From contig NC_089979.1 in NCBI RefSeq assembly GCF_036417845.1, positions 28,631,958-28,695,957 on the forward strand: DNA of 64,000 nt, read 5' to 3'. The number at the start of each line of letters is the position of its first letter. Position 1 is the first letter of the stretch. Of this stretch, positions 63,766 to 64,000 are shown piece by piece. Position numbers and translations under genes: made by a program. This DNA comes from Apteryx mantelli (taxonomy: Eukaryota > Chordata > Aves > Apterygiformes > Apterygidae). The notes beneath the pieces are model-generated. The model did not search any database. It worked only from the letters and a program-made list of their open reading frames with translations, and was not told the DNA's origin.

Positions 63766-63805
63766 ATGTCCCGAAGGAAACAGAGCAAACCCAGGCAGAT
63801 CAAAC
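63766..63805 (+). CDS. ZFPM2: ZFPM2 (FOG2) coding exon 1, N-terminus only
   Basis: The ATG at 63766 opens a 13-codon reading frame, MSRRKQSKPRQIK, plus one base of codon 14, then a consensus donor GTAAGT at 63806-63811 (phase 1 intron). From family knowledge this peptide is the start of Friend-of-GATA 2. FOG1 differs at residue 8 (N instead of K), and SALL and BCL11 proteins share only the MSRRKQ beginning. FOG2 is a nuclear multi-zinc-finger cofactor that binds the N-terminal finger of GATA4/5/6 in heart, gonad and diaphragm development. The extreme N-terminus of FOG proteins is a known NuRD-recruiting repression motif (contact with RBBP4/7), so this tiny exon carries a functional unit. The start context has A at -3 and T at +4, which is adequate. 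The rest of the roughly 1,150-residue protein lies beyond the window. The gene call is firm; the transcript start is not visible. Confidence 0.93.
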
Positions 63806-64000
63806 GTAAGTTTCCTGAGGGGGGCTCCCTCTAACAGACTTTTATTTATTTCGTTCTTGGGAGACGGGAGAGAGGTGGCTGAGGGGAGCAGCAGGGGTCC
63901 AGAGCACGGACTGACCACTTAAACTTTGCCAGAGAGGCTGAGGATGGGGAGAGAGAAAGGGGACGGGAGCGAAAGCCAGGAGCTGCTTTGATGCAGGGTG
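63806..64000 (+). other. ZFPM2: Start of ZFPM2 intron 1
   Basis: The segment begins with the splice donor GTAAGT and continues as moderately GC-rich sequence to the window end. No acceptor or further exon is present. Confidence 0.85.

Larger units (their letters stand above)
62570..63780 (+). promoter_or_regulatory. ZFPM2: CpG-island promoter of ZFPM2
   Basis: Base composition changes abruptly near 62,570 from AT-rich desert to GC-rich, CpG-dense sequence that runs to the ZFPM2 start codon. Visible elements include a GC box (GGGGCGG, 62943-62949), a CCGGAA ETS-type site near 63203, a GGAGC pentamer array near 63248-63267 followed by GCGC-rich sequence, and long GA and CT tracts. No TATA box is placed convincingly, which fits a dispersed CpG-island promoter. 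Several long ORFs on both strands here are composition artefacts of GC-rich, stop-poor sequence. The exact transcription start cannot be fixed by eye; it must lie upstream of 63,766. Confidence 0.85.

Noticed and set aside
1..64000. Search for tRNA, rRNA, CRISPR or bacterial-type operons
   Set aside because: None seen; sequence character is vertebrate nuclear DNA.

Overview
The window is AT-rich vertebrate DNA with no operons, no dense genes and interspersed LINE, SINE and LTR repeats. It looks sauropsid, most likely a bird. A well-preserved CR1 LINE ends in the ATTCTGTGATTCTGTG tail typical of birds and reptiles, a compact retroviral solo-LTR lies beside it, and there are no Alu, L1 or B elements. 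I cannot name the species.

Layout: bases 1 to about 62,570 read as an intergenic desert. No open reading frame there resembles a conserved protein except the CR1 fragment. The desert holds decayed ancient repeats: MIR-like SINE pieces near 6.1, 16.0, 16.7 and 46.6 kb, a ~1.5 kb old L3-type CR1 at 13.7-15.3 kb, minus-strand CR1 scraps near 47.9 and 50.0 kb, and several short amniote repeat scraps. Two younger insertions sit close together near the 3' end: a 5'-truncated CR1 (56.9-57.7 kb) and a solo LTR (58.28-58.95 kb) with internal tandem repeats. A few stretches (11.3-11.66, 19.59-19.76 and 23.33-23.66 kb) are unusually rich in intact transcription-factor motifs and are candidate enhancers.

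From about 62,570 to 63,780 there is a strong CpG island with GC boxes, a long GA tract facing a CT tract, and a G-quadruplex motif. It leads to an ATG at 63,766 that opens the first coding exon of ZFPM2 (FOG2), the GATA4/5/6 cofactor. The peptide MSRRKQSKPRQIK is followed by a perfect GTAAGT splice donor. The last ~195 bases are the start of intron 1. The window is therefore the upstream flank, promoter, 5' leader and exon 1 of avian-type ZFPM2; the upstream desert is where its distal regulation would be expected.

I found no evidence of a new enzymatic or defence system. The most interesting items are the structured ZFPM2 leader, the repeat-built U3 of the LTR, and the candidate regulatory islands.
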